This document shows positions 11,528-17,308 of a DNA stretch of 17,308 bases, piece by piece; position 1 is the first letter of the stretch; every line of letters begins with the position of its first letter. Position numbers and translations under genes: made by a program. The DNA is taken from assembly GCA_031269165.1 (NCBI GenBank), contig JAISZQ010000190.1:1-17308 (forward strand), given 5' to 3'. Source of the DNA: Spirochaetaceae bacterium. Its GTDB lineage: Bacteria; Spirochaetota; Spirochaetia; Treponematales; Breznakiellaceae. The notes beneath the pieces are model-generated. The model worked only from the letters and a program-made list of their open reading frames with translations, was not told the DNA's origin and did no database searches.

Positions 11528-12699
11528 CAGTTTTCATCTTCACTGCGTAACGCTTGTTCGACCTCGATGGCAAGTTCGTCGCTTTCGGCGATCTTCTTTT
11601 CGGCGGCCAACAGGACGGCGGCGGCGGCGTCTCGCTTGTCGGCGGCGATTTGAGCCGCCACCGCGAATTGATGTGCGGCGTTTTCGTATCCCGCGATCGC
11701 CTCCCGGTAATCTTGGACCCTCTGCGCCTGTCCCGCGTTCCGGTAGGCATTGTCCGCTTCGGCGTATTCAGGCTTCGCCGCGTTTCCGGCCTTCACCTCG
11801 TCCGCAACAGCTTTCTGTTCGTCGGCGGCGAGTTTGGCCGCTCCCGCAAGCCGTTCCCATTCGGCGGCGATTTGAGCCGCCACCGCGAATTGACGCGCGG
11901 CGTTTTCGTATCCCGTGATCGCCTCCCGGTAATCTTGGGCACTCTGCGCCTGTTCCGCGTTCCGGTAGGCGTTGTCCGCCTCGGCGTATTCAGGTTTCGC
12001 CGCGTTTCCGGCTTTCACCTCGTCCGCAACGGCTTTCTGTTCGTCGGCGGCGAGTTTGGCCTCTCCCGCAAGCCGTTCCCATTCGGCGGCGGTTTGAGCC
12101 GCCACCGCGAATTGACGCGCGGCGTTTTCGTATCCCGTGATCGCCTCCCGGTAATCTTGGGCACTCTGCGCCTGTTCCGCGTTCCGGTAGGCGTCGTCTG
12201 CCTCGGCGTATTCAGGTTTCGCCACGTTTCCGGCGTTCGCCTCGTCCGCAACGGCTTTCTGTTCGTCGGCGGCGAGTTTGGCCTCCCCCGCAAGCCGTTC
12301 CCATTCGGCAACGGCATCTTGGGCGGCCTTCTCAAACAAGGCGATCGCTTCCTCAAGACCGGTGATGGCCCCTTCATAATCGCCGTTTTCCGCGTTTTCA
12401 AACCCAAGCGCGGCACGGTTATCCGCCGCCGCAAGCCCGTCCGGGTTTGTTTCCTCCGCGCCCGCATCAAGAGCCGTTTGGCGGGCCGCTTCGACGCGGG
12501 GAAGCATCTCGGCGTAACGTTCCTCGGCAGTGGGTCCTGCGGGCGGTTCCTCGGCAACCGGCGCCTCCTCTACGATCGGCAGCGGCTCTGGGATGAGTTC
12601 CGGTTGGGACACAGGTTCCGGCGGCGGCGCGGAGGCGCACGAAACGGCCGAAAACGACAATATGAGCAAAATGTTGAAAAAAATGAAAAATTTTCTCAT
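11527..12699 (-). CDS. Lipoprotein with three 74-residue repeats
   Basis: A 390-residue predicted lipoprotein. The signal peptide ends in the lipobox A-V-S-C with C21, followed by a Pro/Glu-rich linker (25-57). Residues 62-130 form a diverged helical unit (F-E-N-A-E-N-G-D-Y-E-G-A-I). Three near-identical 74-residue repeats (131-204, 205-278, 279-352) then each contain A-E-W-E-R-L-A-G and Y-R-N-A-E-Q-A-Q-S-A-Q-D-Y-R-E-A-I. The alternating Ala-rich helices with DYxEAI resemble TPR-like or DUF4398-like helical repeats of spirochaete lipoproteins. Function is unknown; anchoring plus LysM partnership suggests an envelope scaffold. GCGAGG precedes ATG 12699 by 6 nt. A long open frame on the opposite strand is a by-product of composition and repeats. 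Confidence 0.85.
   Translation of the reverse strand: MRKFFIFFNILLILSFSAVSCASAPPPEPVSQPELIPEPLPIVEEAPVAEEPPAGPTAEERYAEMLPRVEAARQTALDAGAEETNPDGLAAADNRAALGFENAENGDYEGAITGLEEAIALFEKAAQDAVAEWERLAGEAKLAADEQKAVADEANAGNVAKPEYAEADDAYRNAEQAQSAQDYREAITGYENAARQFAVAAQTAAEWERLAGEAKLAADEQKAVADEVKAGNAAKPEYAEADNAYRNAEQAQSAQDYREAITGYENAARQFAVAAQIAAEWERLAGAAKLAADEQKAVADEVKAGNAAKPEYAEADNAYRNAGQAQRVQDYREAIAGYENAAHQFAVAAQIAADKRDAAAAVLLAAEKKIAESDELAIEVEQALRSEDEN
11644..12309. repeat. Three 222-bp in-frame tandem repeats
   Basis: Units at 12088-12309, 11866-12087 and 11644-11865 encode the 74-residue repeats of the lipoprotein. The DNA is nearly identical as well as the protein, pointing to recent duplication or ongoing homogenisation and likely copy-number variation between strains. 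Confidence 0.9.
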
Positions 12700-12814
12700 A
12701 AAAACCTCGCAAACTAAAGCACAAAGAGCGGTAATCGCATAATATAAGAAACGGCTGAACGCTGCTTTCAGAGCAGACTGTTTCAGACCACATTATAGCA
12801 CATGGAGGATTATT

Positions 12815-13039
12815 ATGGAAGAGAAAATCACTTTTGAGGTTGTCCGGCACATCGGCGTTCTCTCTGAAGGCAACGGCGGCTGGCGGAAAGAGCTTAACCT
12901 GCTCTCGTGGAACAGCAGGCCGCCCAAGTACGATGTCCGCGACTGGGGACCCAACCGGGAAAAAGCCGGCAAAGGCGTCGGTCTCACCAAAGAGGAGGCC
13001 CTAAAACTGAGAGCCTTTCTCGGTGCGGAACTCTGTTAA
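12815..13039 (+). CDS. YdbC/PC4-family DNA-binding protein
   Basis: A 74-residue protein of the bacterial YdbC branch of the PC4/p15 family, which binds single-stranded DNA through a curved beta-sheet dimer. The family pattern is plain: F-E-V-V-R-H-I-G-V-L-S-E near the start, then W-R-K-E-L-N-L-L-S-W-N, P-K-Y-D-V-R-D-W-G-P-N and a C-terminal helix L-T-K-E-E-A-L-K-L-R-A-F-L. The length matches the family. A strong GGAGG site lies 7 nt before the ATG. It diverges from the lipoprotein gene across a 115-nt gap and converges on the XRE gene, so it is probably monocistronic. Its role in the cell (repair, transcription) cannot be told from here. Confidence 0.9.
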   Translation: MEEKITFEVVRHIGVLSEGNGGWRKELNLLSWNSRPPKYDVRDWGPNREKAGKGVGLTKEEALKLRAFLGAELC

Positions 13040-13128
13040 ACGCCGATTTCAAAATCTCCCGTTGCCTGTCTGCCACAGTGCGGACGGGCGGGACGGGGCA
13101 GAGTTCTCCGGCGGCCGTCTTTGACTCG

Positions 13129-13500
13129 CTATCCGGGGGGTTCGGAGAAGGGCGGCGTGTGTTTTTTTGCCTTGCTTTCGTTACGGAGCAACTCCATAAA
13201 CTCAAGCGCAAAGAGAAGGCGCTTCCTGTCAAGACCATTGGCGATCTGGGCAATGCGAAGAGCCTCGCGGGAAAACGGCCGGCTTCTTTTGGCCTTTACC
13301 GGAACTTCGGCAAGAAGCTCTTCAACGGTTATCCCCAGCGCTCCGGCAATCTTCACGGCGTTCGCGGCAGACGGCATACAACCGCCCGTTCTGAGATACC
13401 CGTCAATGGTATGTTTTTTTATACCAGTCCGCAGGGCAAGTTCCTTGACCTGCATTTCAGAGATAAAAAGCTGGGCCTTTAAATTTTGATTCAAGCTCAT
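13129..13500 (-). CDS. XRE-family transcriptional regulator
   Basis: A 123-residue protein with a Cro/C1-type helix-turn-helix at about residues 17-64: M-Q-V-K-E-L-A-L-R-T-G-I...T-I-D-G-Y-L-R-T...A-A-N-A-V-K-I-A-G-A-L-G-I-T-V-E-E-L-L. The C-terminal part (65-123) is basic and helical (R-K-R-L-L-F-A-L-E-F-M-E-L-L) and matches no domain I can name. There is no Shine-Dalgarno site before ATG 13500, so it may be leaderless or nearly so. A hairpin GGTTGG-CGG-CCAACC (13537-13551) lies 37 nt upstream and may be its own operator. It is convergent with the YdbC-like gene (89 nt between stops). No toxin, phage or restriction gene is adjacent. Confidence 0.85.
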   Translation of the reverse strand: MSLNQNLKAQLFISEMQVKELALRTGIKKHTIDGYLRTGGCMPSAANAVKIAGALGITVEELLAEVPVKAKRSRPFSREALRIAQIANGLDRKRLLFALEFMELLRNESKAKKHTPPFSEPPG

Positions 13501-13536
13501 AGTAACAAGATGTTAGACTTATTCGACAACCCGGTT

Positions 13537-13671
13537 GGTTGGCGGCCAACCATAGGTTAGCGTGCAAGTCTTGCGGTTTTTCAGGCTGAGGCCGGGCTAA
13601 ACCAGGACTTTAGCCTTACAAAACCGCCGTTTTAATGAAAGTTGTGCGGAAACGGGAGGTTTCCAAACAAC
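13537..13671. other. Cluster of nested inverted repeats upstream of the XRE gene
   Basis: Three structures lie in a row. GGTTGG-CGG-CCAACC occupies 13537-13551. A compound stem joins GCGGTTTT (13573-13580) to AAAACCGC (13620-13627), enclosing GGCTAAA/TTTAGCC (13595-13601 with 13609-13615). A further hairpin occupies 13641-13671 (GTTGT/ACAAC outside GGAAA/TTTCC). They could form in either strand. They may be an XRE operator region, a long 5' leader, or part of a second small RNA. Confidence 0.45.
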
Positions 13672-13759
13672 TCTATTCTTGTTGCCTGACAAAAGAAGAA
13701 AAACTCTTAGTATCTTTTCACTATTTCTCTTTAATTTTCGTGAATTACTGGATAACTAC

Positions 13760-13789
13760 TAGACAAAAATTTCGTTATTGTAGTATCAT
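13760..13789 (+). promoter_or_regulatory. Promoter of the candidate non-coding RNA
   Basis: TAGACA (13760-13765, five of six -35 matches) and TATCAT (13784-13789, five of six -10 matches) are separated by 18 nt. Transcription would begin near 13796, just before the first hairpin of the proposed RNA. Confidence 0.6.
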
Positions 13790-13795
13790 AATAAT

Positions 13796-14021
13796 CAATC
13801 TCTGATCGCGGTAATTTGAAAGCGTCAGATTTTAGAACGGGCTTGCGTAAATGCTCGTTTTGTGGAAGAATTGTCTTGTCCGGTTTCTGTCCACGGCAAT
13901 GGAAGGTTTCCAACTTCCTGTCCATTGTCGTATTTGCGTGATCCTTACGCGCAAATACCGGAGGCCGGACGGGCGATTCTTCGACTCAAAACGCAAAATT
14001 CGTGCGAACGCGCGTTTTTTT
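13796..14021 (+). ncRNA. Candidate structured non-coding RNA, about 226 nt
   Basis: No protein-like frame is found here, but a complete transcription unit is. Hairpin 1 is TCTGA-t-CGC/GCG-TCAGA (13801-13829). Hairpin 2 is AACGGGC/GCTCGTT (13836-13859, one G-U). A three-way junction can follow: P1 GTCCGG/CCGGAC (13878-13883 with 13965-13970), P2 CAATGGA/TCCATTG (13897-13903 with 13921-13927, extendable by AGG/CCT) and P3 GTATTTGCG/CGCAAATAC (13930-13938 with 13950-13958). An intrinsic terminator closes the unit. It does not look like 6S, tmRNA, RNase P or SRP RNA. The region is noticeably more AT-rich than its neighbours. tRNA-Asn lies 68 nt downstream with its own promoter. Structure is read by eye; expression is unproven. 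Confidence 0.5.
13988..14021 (+). terminator. Intrinsic terminator of the candidate RNA
   Basis: The stem AAAACGC (13988-13994) / GCGTTTT (14012-14018) contains an inner TTCG-TG-CGAA hairpin (13999-14008). The T-run continues to 14021, and another run of eight T follows at 14025-14032. It stops plus-strand transcription just before the tRNA promoter. Confidence 0.6.
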
Positions 14022-14052
14022 GACTTTTTTTTCAAGAATTTCAACATGGTAC

Positions 14053-14082
14053 TTGACACTATTACGCGGTTTCTGGTATACT
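14053..14082 (+). promoter_or_regulatory. Promoter of tRNA-Asn
   Basis: A perfect -35 TTGACA (14053-14058) and an extended -10 TGG-TATACT (hexamer 14077-14082) are spaced by 18 nt. The start point falls at about 14089-14090, practically at the first base of the mature tRNA. Confidence 0.85.
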
Positions 14083-14089
14083 TATTTTA

Positions 14090-14162
14090 TCCCCTGTAGC
14101 TCAGTTGGCAGAGCAAGTGGCTGTTAACCACTGGGTCGGCGGTTCAAGCCCGTCCGGGGGAG
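14090..14162 (+). tRNA. tRNA-Asn (anticodon GUU)
   Basis: A full cloverleaf of 73 nt. The acceptor stem pairs TCCCCTG with CGGGGGA (one G-U), with discriminator G at 14162. The D arm is GCTC/GAGC with loop AGTTGGCA. The anticodon stem is AGTGG/CCACT with loop CTGTTAA (anticodon GTT). The variable loop is GGGTC, and the T arm is GGCGG/CCGTC with loop TTCAAGC. CCA is not encoded and must be added by the CCA enzyme. No terminator is evident before the following gene, so the radical SAM gene may be read from the same promoter. Confidence 0.96.
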
Positions 14163-14198
14163 GATAGCGGCAGAGGGAGTATGATACTTTATTAAACT

Positions 14199-15044
14199 AT
14201 GAAATTTCGAGAAGTAGTGCCGAAACACCTGATCTACAAGTCAGGGTTGCCGGGGATGGATTATGTCATCAATCCCTATACGGGTTGTTCGCATGGGTGC
14301 GTTTATTGTTACGCGGAATTCATGAGGCAATTCACCGGTCACAAAGAGGACTGGGGGACTTTTGTCGATATCAAAGGGTATCGAAAGTCGCTGGCGGTGC
14401 AGTATTACGTGGAACGCTCGTTTATGATAAGCTCGGTCACGGATTGTTACAACCATGCCGAGCGGAAGTATCAAAAGACTCGCGGCATCTTGAAACAGTT
14501 TATTAATTCCGAGTGCAAAGTCAACATACAGACCAAAAGCGGTTTGATTATCCGCGACATCGAAATTCTGAAGCGGATTCCCTCTGTGCAGGTCAGTTTT
14601 TCCTTCAGCTCGCTGGACTGGTCCTTCCAAAAGATTATGGAGCCGGGCGCAAGCAGTCCCGCGATAAAACTGGACGCGCTTATGAAACTGCACAACGCCG
14701 GTATTCCGGTGTGGGTGGCAATATCGCCGGTATTTCCGCTCTTGACCGATTACAAGGCGATCATTCAAGCATGCCGCCCCTATACCAACCGCTTCCAGTT
14801 TGAAAATCTGAAACTCAGGACGCTCTGCCGGTCCAAAGTGCTGAAGCTCGTTGACGAGCATTATCCCAAAGCGTGGCCTGAGTACGACTGGATATACAAT
14901 CAGGGCGGCGGTGATGAATACTGGTCCACATTAAAGAAAGAGATTACCGCATACTGCGAGCAGGAAAAACTTGACTACGAGGTTGCTTTTGATCCCGACC
15001 ACAAGGAAAGAATGGAAGCGGGCAACGCCGCTAAAAGAACGTAA
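14199..15044 (+). CDS. Radical SAM protein, SplB-like (COG1533 type)
   Basis: A 281-residue radical SAM enzyme of the group related to spore photoproduct lyase. The cluster motif C30-x3-C34-x2-C37 lies in N-P-Y-T-G-C-S-H-G-C-V-Y-C-Y-A, the usual NxYxGCxHxCxYCYA form of this family. The family's S-S-V-T-D-C-Y and Q-T-K-S-G-L-I-I-R-D-I-E-I-L segments follow, then S-F-S-F-S-S and a P-V-F-P-L-L-T-D motif. Members outside spore-formers have no settled substrate; DNA or nucleic-acid repair is only a possibility. The best SD-like stretch (GAGGGAG, 14174-14180) is 19 nt before ATG 14199, too far for normal use. A TATGAT -10-like box at 14180-14185 could instead give a short leader. It begins 36 nt after tRNA-Asn. 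Confidence 0.88.
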   Translation: MKFREVVPKHLIYKSGLPGMDYVINPYTGCSHGCVYCYAEFMRQFTGHKEDWGTFVDIKGYRKSLAVQYYVERSFMISSVTDCYNHAERKYQKTRGILKQFINSECKVNIQTKSGLIIRDIEILKRIPSVQVSFSFSSLDWSFQKIMEPGASSPAIKLDALMKLHNAGIPVWVAISPVFPLLTDYKAIIQACRPYTNRFQFENLKLRTLCRSKVLKLVDEHYPKAWPEYDWIYNQGGGDEYWSTLKKEITAYCEQEKLDYEVAFDPDHKERMEAGNAAKRT

Positions 15045-15055
15045 CCGCGTTTTTT
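15024..15055 (+). terminator. Possible terminator of the radical SAM gene
   Basis: AACGC (15024-15028) can pair with GCGTT (15047-15051) and is followed by T15050-15055. The stem is short, the loop is long, and it overlaps the end of the gene, so this is a weak call. Confidence 0.3.
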
Positions 15056-15115
15056 CTCTATTGGACCGTTATACCGCGTGTTGCGCGCCGTTTGAAAAAA
15101 GATGACCGACGACCA

Positions 15116-16858
15116 ATGATTAACTACCGCACATCGCTTCTTTCGATATTCGCCTCGTTTTACAAGCCGCACGTGAGGCTTTTCGCGCTTGACCTCTTCT
15201 GCGCGTCGATGATCGCGGGGATTGATCTGGCCTTTCCCGTGCTGACCAAGTACAGCCTCGACCGTCTTCTGCCTGAGAACAAGGCGCGGGTTTTTGCCGT
15301 GCTCATTGCGGGGCTTGTGGGCCTCTTTCTCTTGCGGATGCTCTTTTCCTATTTTGTGACGTACTGGGGGCACACGGTCGGGGTACTCATCGAGTCCGAC
15401 ATTCGCCGCGAGATTTTTTCTCATCTGCAAACACTGCCGTTTTCGTTTTACGACAAGGAACGGACGGGGGCGCTCATGGGACGGGTAACGACCGACCTTT
15501 TTGATATTACCGAGCTGGCGCACCACGGGCCGGAAGACCTCTTCATCGCGCTCACGACGATCATCGGGGCGTTTATCATTCTCGTGACGTTCCGGTGGGA
15601 GATGGCGGTCGTGCTGCTCGTGTTTTTTCCGGTCTTGGCCGCGCATACGATGCTCTGCAGGCGGAACCTCATGCGGGCCTCGAAAGAGGTGAAGCAGAAG
15701 ACTGCCGATATTCTGTCCGCCCTCGAATCGAGCATCTCAGGTGTGCGGGTCGCCCTCTCGTTTACCAACGAAGACTACGAGATGGAAAAGTTTGCGCTGG
15801 GGAACGAGCATTACAAAAACGCCCGCCGGACGTACTACAAGTCGATGGCGCACTTTCACAGCAAACTCGAATTTATGATCAATCTGCTGAGCGTCGTGGT
15901 GCTGGCGGCGGGCGGGTTGCTCATCATGCGCGGGAGGATGCCGGTGTCCGATCTGATCGTGTGCAATATGTTTGCCGCCGCGTTTCTCCAGCCGATCCGC
16001 CGCTTGCAAAACTTTGTCGAGAGTTTCACCGTGGGGTTCGCGGGCTTTTCCCGCTTTGTCGAGATCATGCGGACGGAAAGCGACATCATCGACAAAACCG
16101 TCGAAGAAGGGGCCGTGGAACTGGAACGCGCCTGCGGGGACATCGCGTATCGCAACGTGAGTTTCGCCTACAACAAGGGGAAGCGGGTGCTCTCAGGCGT
16201 CAACCTCTCGATCCCTCGCGGGAAAACGGTGGCCATCGTCGGGCCGTCGGGCGGCGGGAAGACCACGCTCTGTCACCTTTTGCCGCGCTTTTACGAGACC
16301 ATTGACGGCTCAATCACGCTCGACGGCCGCGACATCCGCGACATCACGCTCAAATCGTTGCGCCGCAACATCGGCATCGTCTCGCAGGACGTGTTTCTCT
16401 TCGCTTCTTCCATCCGCGACAACATTCGCTACGGGAGGCCGGACGCGACAGACGCGGAGATCGCTTGGGCCGCGCAACGCGCCGAGATTCACGCCGACAT
16501 CATGAAGATGCCCGACGGCTACGACAGCATGGTCGGCGAACGCGGCATAAAACTTTCAGGCGGGCAGAAACAGCGGGTGAGCATAGCGCGTATCTTCCTC
16601 AAAAACCCGCCCGTGCTGATTCTCGACGAGGCGACCTCGGCCCTCGATTCGGTCACCGAGATGAAAATCCAGCAATCGCTTGAAGAACTGTCCGCCGGCC
16701 GCACCGTGATGGTCATCGCCCACCGCCTCTCCACCATCCGCCGCGCCGACCGTATCATCGTCATCGACGAAGACGGCATCCGCGAAAGCGGCACCCACGA
16801 CGAACTGCTTGCCCGAAACGGCCTCTACGCGGAACTCTACCGCACACAGAATCCCTGA
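15116..16858 (+). CDS. ABC exporter, fused permease and ATPase (MsbA/MDR type)
   Basis: A 580-residue half-transporter that would act as a dimer, exporting a lipid, peptide or drug. The N-terminal domain has six hydrophobic segments (about residues 23-43, 59-81, 142-160, 163-180, 251-270 and 280-294). The ATPase domain (about 345-580) has Walker A G-P-S-G-G-G-K-T (376-383), the Q-loop Q424, signature L-S-G-G-Q (480-484), Walker B V-L-I-L-D-E (500-505) and the switch histidine in I-A-H-R-L-S-T. All catalytic residues are intact. I chose ATG 15116; a TTG 24 nt upstream is in frame, and neither has a good ribosome binding site. It follows the radical SAM gene by 71 nt. Homodimer or missing partner cannot be decided: no second half-transporter is in view. 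Confidence 0.94.
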   Translation: MINYRTSLLSIFASFYKPHVRLFALDLFCASMIAGIDLAFPVLTKYSLDRLLPENKARVFAVLIAGLVGLFLLRMLFSYFVTYWGHTVGVLIESDIRREIFSHLQTLPFSFYDKERTGALMGRVTTDLFDITELAHHGPEDLFIALTTIIGAFIILVTFRWEMAVVLLVFFPVLAAHTMLCRRNLMRASKEVKQKTADILSALESSISGVRVALSFTNEDYEMEKFALGNEHYKNARRTYYKSMAHFHSKLEFMINLLSVVVLAAGGLLIMRGRMPVSDLIVCNMFAAAFLQPIRRLQNFVESFTVGFAGFSRFVEIMRTESDIIDKTVEEGAVELERACGDIAYRNVSFAYNKGKRVLSGVNLSIPRGKTVAIVGPSGGGKTTLCHLLPRFYETIDGSITLDGRDIRDITLKSLRRNIGIVSQDVFLFASSIRDNIRYGRPDATDAEIAWAAQRAEIHADIMKMPDGYDSMVGERGIKLSGGQKQRVSIARIFLKNPPVLILDEATSALDSVTEMKIQQSLEELSAGRTVMVIAHRLSTIRRADRIIVIDEDGIRESGTHDELLARNGLYAELYRTQNP

Positions 16859-16865
16859 ACAATGA

Positions 16866-17146
16866 TGCGCGCGGTGCGCGAATTGAAAATGATAAACGGA
16901 TAATGGAAAATGAATGCGGCGGGGTCGTCATTGCGAGGGCGGAGCGACGTGAGCAATCCAGCCGAGGGAGGCCCTCCACTGGATTGCTTCACCCTGCGGG
17001 TTCGCAATGACGGGGGGCAAGCGCGCTTCGCGCGAATGGAAAATGACAAATGGATAATGGAAAATGATGGCGACAGAACGCGCCATCTCCAAACCCCGAC
17101 ATTATCCATTTTCAATTTACCATTATCCATTCGCGCGAAGCGCGCT
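16866..17146. repeat. GC-palindrome plus AT-rich repeat (family D), three copies
   Basis: Each copy joins a short alternating GC palindrome to an AT-rich tail of the type AATGGAAAATGACAAATGG. The palindrome is CGCGC-GGT-GCGCG at 16868-16880 and GCGCGCTTCGCGCG at 17021-17034, with the inverse CGCGCGAAGCGCGC ending at 17145. Copies at about 16867-16912 and 17021-17066 are direct; the one at about 17097-17145 is inverted, so the last two form a large hairpin. A family A copy sits between them. No gene is seen between 16859 and 17219. Confidence 0.75.
16927..17011. repeat. Palindromic repeat family A, copy 4
   Basis: GTCATTGCGAGGGCGGAGCG and TTCGCAATGAC form the outer arms, and GAGCAATCCAG pairs with CTGGATTGCTTC inside. 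It is nested within the family D cluster downstream of the ABC transporter. Confidence 0.85.
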
Positions 17147-17154
17147 CCCCCCTC

Positions 17155-17184
17155 TTGACAACAATTTCCGTTCCATGCTATACT
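17155..17184 (+). promoter_or_regulatory. Strong promoter reading out of the window
   Basis: A perfect TTGACA (17155-17160) and an extended -10 TGC-TATACT (hexamer 17179-17184) are spaced by 18 nt, the same layout as the tRNA-Asn promoter. The start would be near 17191. The transcript continues beyond the right edge; it may be a gene or a stable RNA. Confidence 0.8.
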
Positions 17185-17219
17185 CCTATCCGCACGGCTC
17201 GATGGGCCGCGCCTATTTT

Positions 17220-17308
17220 ATGACAAGTTGGCGGACAATGCAAAAAGTGAAAAAGGCGGGAAAAGGGGCTAAAAGGGGTGTTCAAGGCCGTCTCAGGGCC
17301 GTTTCAGG
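17220..17308 (+). CDS. Possible 5' end of a basic protein (truncated by window)
   Basis: An open frame from ATG 17220 (or ATG 17238 in the same frame) runs to the window edge. It gives a very basic N-terminus, M-T-S-W-R-T-M-Q-K-V-K-K-A-G-K-G-A-K-R-G. It lies about 30 nt downstream of the strong promoter's start point. No convincing ribosome binding site precedes either ATG, and CGGC/GCCG pairing in the leader is equally compatible with a non-coding RNA. No family can be assigned from about 29 residues. Confidence 0.3.
   Translation, partial: MTSWRTMQKVKKAGKGAKRGVQGRLRAVS

Noticed and set aside
11554..12717. Long plus-strand open frame (387 codons) opposite the lipoprotein gene
   Set aside because: Its periodicity mirrors the in-frame 222-bp repeats; the minus strand has a lipobox, a ribosome binding site and coupling to the LysM gene.
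13513..13671. Integron attC-like site (GTTAGAC and an imperfect palindrome)
   Set aside because: No matching RYYYAAC/GTTRRRY pair at proper spacing was found, and there is no integrase or cassette array.
13851..14099. Small plus-strand frame of 82 codons upstream of tRNA-Asn
   Set aside because: It runs through the terminator, the tRNA promoter and the tRNA 5' end, has no ribosome binding site, and overlaps conserved-looking RNA stems.

Overview
This is a moderately GC-rich bacterial window with short operons on both strands. No ribosomal RNA, insertion sequence, phage gene or CRISPR array is visible. Gene content points to a host-associated spirochaete of the Treponema/Breznakiellaceae type: a lipoprotein coupled to a periplasmic LysM protein, a coiled-coil plus PD-(D/E)XK-like protein beside holA, GatCA, a tRNA gene without encoded CCA, and many palindromic intergenic repeats. 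That assignment is an inference; no taxonomic marker such as 16S rRNA is present.

Layout. 1-920: a truncated repeat element, then a GNAT acetyltransferase with a structured leader. 920-1644: repeats only. 1645-5197 (minus): a run MoxR ATPase > small membrane protein > YbjQ-family protein > gatC > gatA, with a separate promoter apparently embedded before gatC. 5198-5669: repeats, including six 18-bp tandem units. 5670-6494 (minus): a PdxK/ThiD-type vitamin kinase with a near-consensus promoter. 6560-7090: repeats. 7093-8884 (minus): a nuclease-fold-like coiled-coil protein coupled to holA (DNA polymerase III delta). 8936-9300: more repeats. 9327-10700 (plus): miaB, whose start codon lies inside a 31-nt palindrome. 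10973-12699 (minus): a repeat-containing lipoprotein translationally coupled to a LysM protein. 12815-13500: a YdbC/PC4-type DNA-binding protein converging with an XRE regulator. 13501-14089: an AT-richer gap holding a candidate structured non-coding RNA with its own promoter and terminator. 14090-16858 (plus): tRNA-Asn(GUU), an SplB-like radical SAM protein and an ABC exporter. 16859-17308: repeats, then a strong promoter reading out of the window.

How the genes relate. Several act on tRNA and translation: gatCA (amidation of mischarged Glu-tRNA-Gln or Asp-tRNA-Asn), miaB (methylthiolation of A37) and tRNA-Asn. They are dispersed and do not form one operon. The lipoprotein/LysM pair and the ABC exporter are envelope functions.

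The most notable material lies between the genes. First, the candidate RNA at 13796-14021 contains two hairpins, a possible three-way junction and a U-tract terminator. Second, a family of small elements is bounded by inverted copies of a GAGCCTGTTC-like end. These elements carry interchangeable hairpins, and one 37-nt deletion derivative consists of little more than the two ends.
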